From assembly GCF_009806985.1 (NCBI RefSeq), contig NZ_WUAX01000008.1:154012-218011 (forward strand): a DNA stretch of 64,000 nt, read 5' to 3'. Source of the stretch: Halorubrum sp. JWXQ-INN 858 (lineage in GTDB: Archaea; Halobacteriota; Halobacteria; Halobacteriales; Haloferacaceae). The notes under the pieces are model-generated. The model made no database searches. It saw only the letters and a list, made by a program, of their open reading frames with translations, and was not told the origin of the DNA. The position numbers and the translations under genes are program-made. Every line of letters begins with the position of its first letter. Position 1 is the stretch's first letter. Below are positions 61,300 to 64,000 of the stretch, in pieces.

Positions 61300-63095
61300 G
61301 CGCGCTCGAGACGCTCGTGACGACCGTGCCGCCGTGGCTCGTGTTGACGCTCGCGGCCGCGCTCGTCGTCGTGCTGCCGCGGGCGCTCGGCCACGCCGCC
61401 GGCGCGCTCGCGACCGGGTTCGTGTTCCTCCAAGCGTACCTCGCACCCGACGGGACGCACCTGGCGACCGAGTTCCTCGGGTTCTCGGTGGTGCTGTTGA
61501 ACGTCGACCAGTTCTCCGCGATGATGGGGCTGGTCGTCGGCTTCCTCGCGACGGCCGCGATGCTCTACGCGTACTCCAGCGAGGCCCCCTCGTGGATGAC
61601 GGCGTTCGCGCTGCTGTACGTCGCCTCCACCGTGGGGACGATCTACGCCGGCGACTGGCTCACCGTCATCTTCTTCTGGGAGCTGATGGCGGTCACGAGC
61701 ACGCTGCTGGTGTGGCAGTACGGCGGCGAGGCCGTACGCGCGGGGTACCGCTACGCGATCTTCCACGGCGTGGGCGGCACCGTCCTGCTCGGCGCGGTCG
61801 TCGTCCACTTCGCGACCGTCGAGAGCTTCCTGTTCTCGGCGACGACGGGGATCCACGCCTCCGCCGCGCTGCTCGCGGCGATCGGGATCGGCGTCAACTG
61901 CGGGTTCGTCTTCTTACACACGTGGATCCCGGACACCTACCCGCGCCCGCACATCGCGGCGTCGGTGTTCCTCTCGGTGTTCACGACGAAGACCGCCGTC
62001 TACGTGATGTACCGCGCGTTCCCGGAAGGGGGATGGTGGCTCGCGTACCTCGGCGGCTTCATGGCCGTCTACGGCGTCTTCTTCGCGCTGCTCCAGTACG
62101 ACCCCCGTCGCCTGCTGTCGTATCACATCCAGGCGCAGGTCGGATACATGCTCGCGGGCATCGGGCTCGCGACGCTGGGCGGGGCGTGGGGCGAGTTCGC
62201 CGTCGCCGGCGGGTTCGCACACCTGTTCAACAACGTCCTCTACAAGAGCCTGCTGTTCATGGCCTGCGGGGTCGTGATCTACCGCACCGGATCGAACTAC
62301 ATCAAGGAGATGGGCGGGCTCTGGAAGGTGATGCCCGTCGCGTTCCTCGTGTACGTGATCGGCGCGGCGTCGATCACCGCGATGCCCGGCTTCAACGGGT
62401 ACGTCTCGAAGGGGATGGTGCTCGACGCGACCGAGCAGGTGAACAACGTCCCGCTGCTGTTCGGCTACGACTTACTGTGGTGGCTCCTGATGGTCGGCGC
62501 GGTCGGCACGTTCATGTCGTTCATCAAGCTCGGCTACTACATCTTCTTCCACGGCGAGCCGTCGCGTGGCCACCGCGGGCTCGCCGACGCGAAGCCGCTC
62601 CAGATGGTCGGGATGGGACTGACCGCGGTCGCGTGTGTCGCGCTCGGCGTCCTCTGGACGACGCAGCTGGACGTCCTGCCGTTCACCGAGACGACGATGG
62701 AGCTCGCGAACCCCTACAGCTGGTACGCCGACCCGCTCCAGTTCGGCCACGTCGAGAAGGCGTTGGTCCTGATGACGGCCGGCTTCGTCGGGTTCTTCTC
62801 GCTGAAGCGGCCGCTGGGGTGGCTCGCACACCACGTGCGTGACGTGGACGCCCTCCTGAACCCGGCCGCGTTCTACGCCGGGCGCGGGGCGGTGTGGGGC
62901 GTCACCGAACTGTGGGCCGCCGTCGACCGGTTCACGATGGAGCTCGCCGGGCTCACGATGTGGTCGGCGATGCACCCGCGCGAGGCGCTCGCGAACGTCG
63001 GCGTCGACGTCGAGATCCGCACGGGTATCGGGCGAAGCGTCCTGTTCGTGACGCTCATCGCCGCCGCGGCGCTGTTCGCGCTCCTGCTGGGGTAG
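61296..63095 (+). CDS. Third large antiporter-like subunit (MrpD/NuoM-like)
   Basis: 599 aa, about fourteen helices plus an extended C-terminus. The Glu of VIFFWELMAVTSTLLVWQY and the loop LHTWIPDTYPRPHIAAS mark the proton-conducting family. The region after residue 470 (helix, then SLKRPLGWLAHHVRDVDALL) resembles the C-terminal part of MrpD/NuoL paralogues. Last gene of the nine-gene operon; its ATG overlaps the previous stop. Confidence 0.9.
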   Translation: MSALETLVTTVPPWLVLTLAAALVVVLPRALGHAAGALATGFVFLQAYLAPDGTHLATEFLGFSVVLLNVDQFSAMMGLVVGFLATAAMLYAYSSEAPSWMTAFALLYVASTVGTIYAGDWLTVIFFWELMAVTSTLLVWQYGGEAVRAGYRYAIFHGVGGTVLLGAVVVHFATVESFLFSATTGIHASAALLAAIGIGVNCGFVFLHTWIPDTYPRPHIAASVFLSVFTTKTAVYVMYRAFPEGGWWLAYLGGFMAVYGVFFALLQYDPRRLLSYHIQAQVGYMLAGIGLATLGGAWGEFAVAGGFAHLFNNVLYKSLLFMACGVVIYRTGSNYIKEMGGLWKVMPVAFLVYVIGAASITAMPGFNGYVSKGMVLDATEQVNNVPLLFGYDLLWWLLMVGAVGTFMSFIKLGYYIFFHGEPSRGHRGLADAKPLQMVGMGLTAVACVALGVLWTTQLDVLPFTETTMELANPYSWYADPLQFGHVEKALVLMTAGFVGFFSLKRPLGWLAHHVRDVDALLNPAAFYAGRGAVWGVTELWAAVDRFTMELAGLTMWSAMHPREALANVGVDVEIRTGIGRSVLFVTLIAAAALFALLLG

Positions 63096-63182
63096 CAGGG
63101 CGAACGGAACCCCTCAGGGCGCGGTGAGAATTCGAAAGAGACGATAGAGCCGGGGATGGCGAGGAGTTGAGGGGAAGAGGCG

Positions 63183-63587
63183 TCAGCTCTCCGCCGGGAC
63201 CGCCTGCTCCTCCGGGAGGTCGTACTTCTCGCGGAACTCGCCGATGAGCTGACCCATCTTCGCGTACCAGTCGTTGAGCATCCGCTGCATGTCGTCGGCG
63301 ATCTCGTCCGGGTCGGTCGGGCGAAACACGTGGTAGTAGCCGCCCTGGTCGTAGTTGATCTGCTCCTTCTGGACGAAGCCGCTGGTGACCAGCCGCTGGA
63401 CCGACCGGTACGCCGTCGAACGCTCGCGGTCGACCGCCTCCGCGATCTCGTCGACGGTCATCGGCTCCGTCCGGTCGGTGAGGAGGAGGAATATCTCCTT
63501 ATCGAGGTTCTTCAGCCCGTGAATACACTCCAGGAGCCCCTCACACTCCATGTCCTGTTTGAGGTACTCGCTCATTGAGTCTGCCAT
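63183..63587 (-). CDS. HTH transcriptional regulator (TrmB/MarR-like, small)
   Basis: 134 aa. A winged helix (about residues 25-90) reads LTDRTEPMTVDEIAEAVDRE ... STAYRSVQRLVTSGFVQKEQ, followed by a wing with YDQGGYYHVF and a C-terminal helix for dimerisation. C14? and nearby ECEG-type residues are not a clear metal site. ATG 63587 is supported by a CTTTTGTTC element 26-33 nt upstream; an ATG at 63575 is the alternative. It converges with the Mrp operon; its target is unknown. Confidence 0.78.
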   Translation of the reverse strand: MADSMSEYLKQDMECEGLLECIHGLKNLDKEIFLLLTDRTEPMTVDEIAEAVDRERSTAYRSVQRLVTSGFVQKEQINYDQGGYYHVFRPTDPDEIADDMQRMLNDWYAKMGQLIGEFREKYDLPEEQAVPAES

Positions 63588-63716
63588 CGTAGAGTGAGGT
63601 AGCCTCCCGACGAACAAAAGTGTTTGCAGGTTTCGTACAATACTCTCGTGCCGACCGTTGAAAGCCGGGAGGAGCGTGTTCGGGTGCGACCTCCGGGGCG
63701 GCTTCGGGTTCCGATG

Positions 63717-64000
63717 TCAGGCGTGGTAGCGGAGCAGCCGCAGGCCGATCAGTGAGACCAACACCGTCGACCCCTCGTGGCCGACGACGGCGACGGGCAA
63801 GGGGATCCCGGCGGTCAGGATCGCGACGATCATGATCGCGATGGCGGCGAACGCGATCGAGAGGTTGACGAACAGCGTCCGCCTCGTCGCACGGCTCAGT
63901 CCGAGCGCGTAGGGGATCTTCGAGATGTCGTCCGACATCAACACGATGTCCGCGGTCTCGAGCGCCACGTCGGTGCCGGCCCCACCCATGCCGATCCCGA
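63717..64000 (-). CDS. P1B-type heavy-metal ATPase, C-terminal fragment (runs off the window)
   Basis: Only the last 94 or so residues lie in the window. [19 protein letters not shown] is the hinge region of P-type ATPases, and two final helices follow. The last helix has HEGSTVLV, the HEG(S/G)T motif that, by established P1B classification, marks the P1B-4 group (Co2+/Fe2+ efflux and related), rather than the NxxK/DxG pattern of Zn/Cd pumps. The P-domain, A-domain and SPC motif lie beyond the edge. Confidence 0.85.
   Translation of the reverse strand, partial: GIGMGGAGTDVALETADIVLMSDDISKIPYALGLSRATRRTLFVNLSIAFAAIAIMIVAILTAGIPLPVAVVGHEGSTVLVSLIGLRLLRYHA

Overview
The window is a high-GC, gene-dense piece of a haloarchaeal chromosome, most like Halorubrum or a close relative (inferred from gene content and protein style; no database was searched). 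The evidence is the very acidic proteins, A-family DNA ligase and archaeal SRP RNA, TrmB/HalX regulators, and TATA-like boxes about 25-28 nt upstream of most start codons. That spacing implies largely leaderless transcripts, and I used it to choose between alternative starts. No gap between genes exceeds about 260 bases, and no tRNA, rRNA, CRISPR array, insertion sequence or integrase was recognised.

Layout. 1-9.5 kb: formate dehydrogenase alpha subunit, a small HhH-like protein with a duplicated 3' end, glutathione-independent formaldehyde dehydrogenase, a molybdopterin-binding CinA-like protein, IleRS and an acetyltransferase. 9.6-19.5 kb: GuaB, the sugar regulator TrmB, a HalX response regulator, an ornithine cyclodeaminase-like gene behind a DUF5821/TbsP-like regulator, a PfkB sugar kinase, an MFS carrier, an aldo/keto reductase and DoxX. 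19.7-26.2 kb: ThrRS, a class V aminotransferase, an HTH regulator, arginase and MsrB. 26.3-26.6 kb: SRP (7S) RNA. 26.7-34.7 kb: a tiny membrane protein, a glutamate-cysteine-ligase-family enzyme, DNA ligase, a PAS protein, an MBL-fold hydrolase, a GNAT, and a cytidine deaminase-uridine phosphorylase pair. 34.9-46.2 kb: type II NADH dehydrogenase, a methyltransferase, two MFS carriers, an inositol-phosphatase-family enzyme, small zinc proteins, a Rad3/XPD-type helicase, a presenilin-like protease, and PUA and NYN proteins. 46.4-51.1 kb: a dpp-type ABC transporter operon without a binding protein. 51.2-53.8 kb: a GH68 fructan-active enzyme and CoaBC. 53.9-63.1 kb: a nine-gene Mrp cation/proton antiporter operon in which every junction is a 4-nt overlap. 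The right end holds a regulator and the C-terminus of a P1B-4-like metal ATPase.

Working together: formaldehyde and formate dehydrogenases make a plausible C1 detoxification pair; cytidine deaminase and uridine phosphorylase form a pyrimidine salvage unit; TrmB, the TbsP-like regulator and the PfkB kinase put sugar control within 5 kb; the Mrp operon would run Na+/H+ exchange.

The most unusual structure is not a gene. At least twelve genes, on both strands, end in short tandem repeats (periods 11 to 124 bp) that copy the last codons and usually the stop codon, leaving rows of duplicated stops downstream of the true stop. A second class of 17-22 bp tandem repeats sits in intergenic regions, two of them between divergent promoters.
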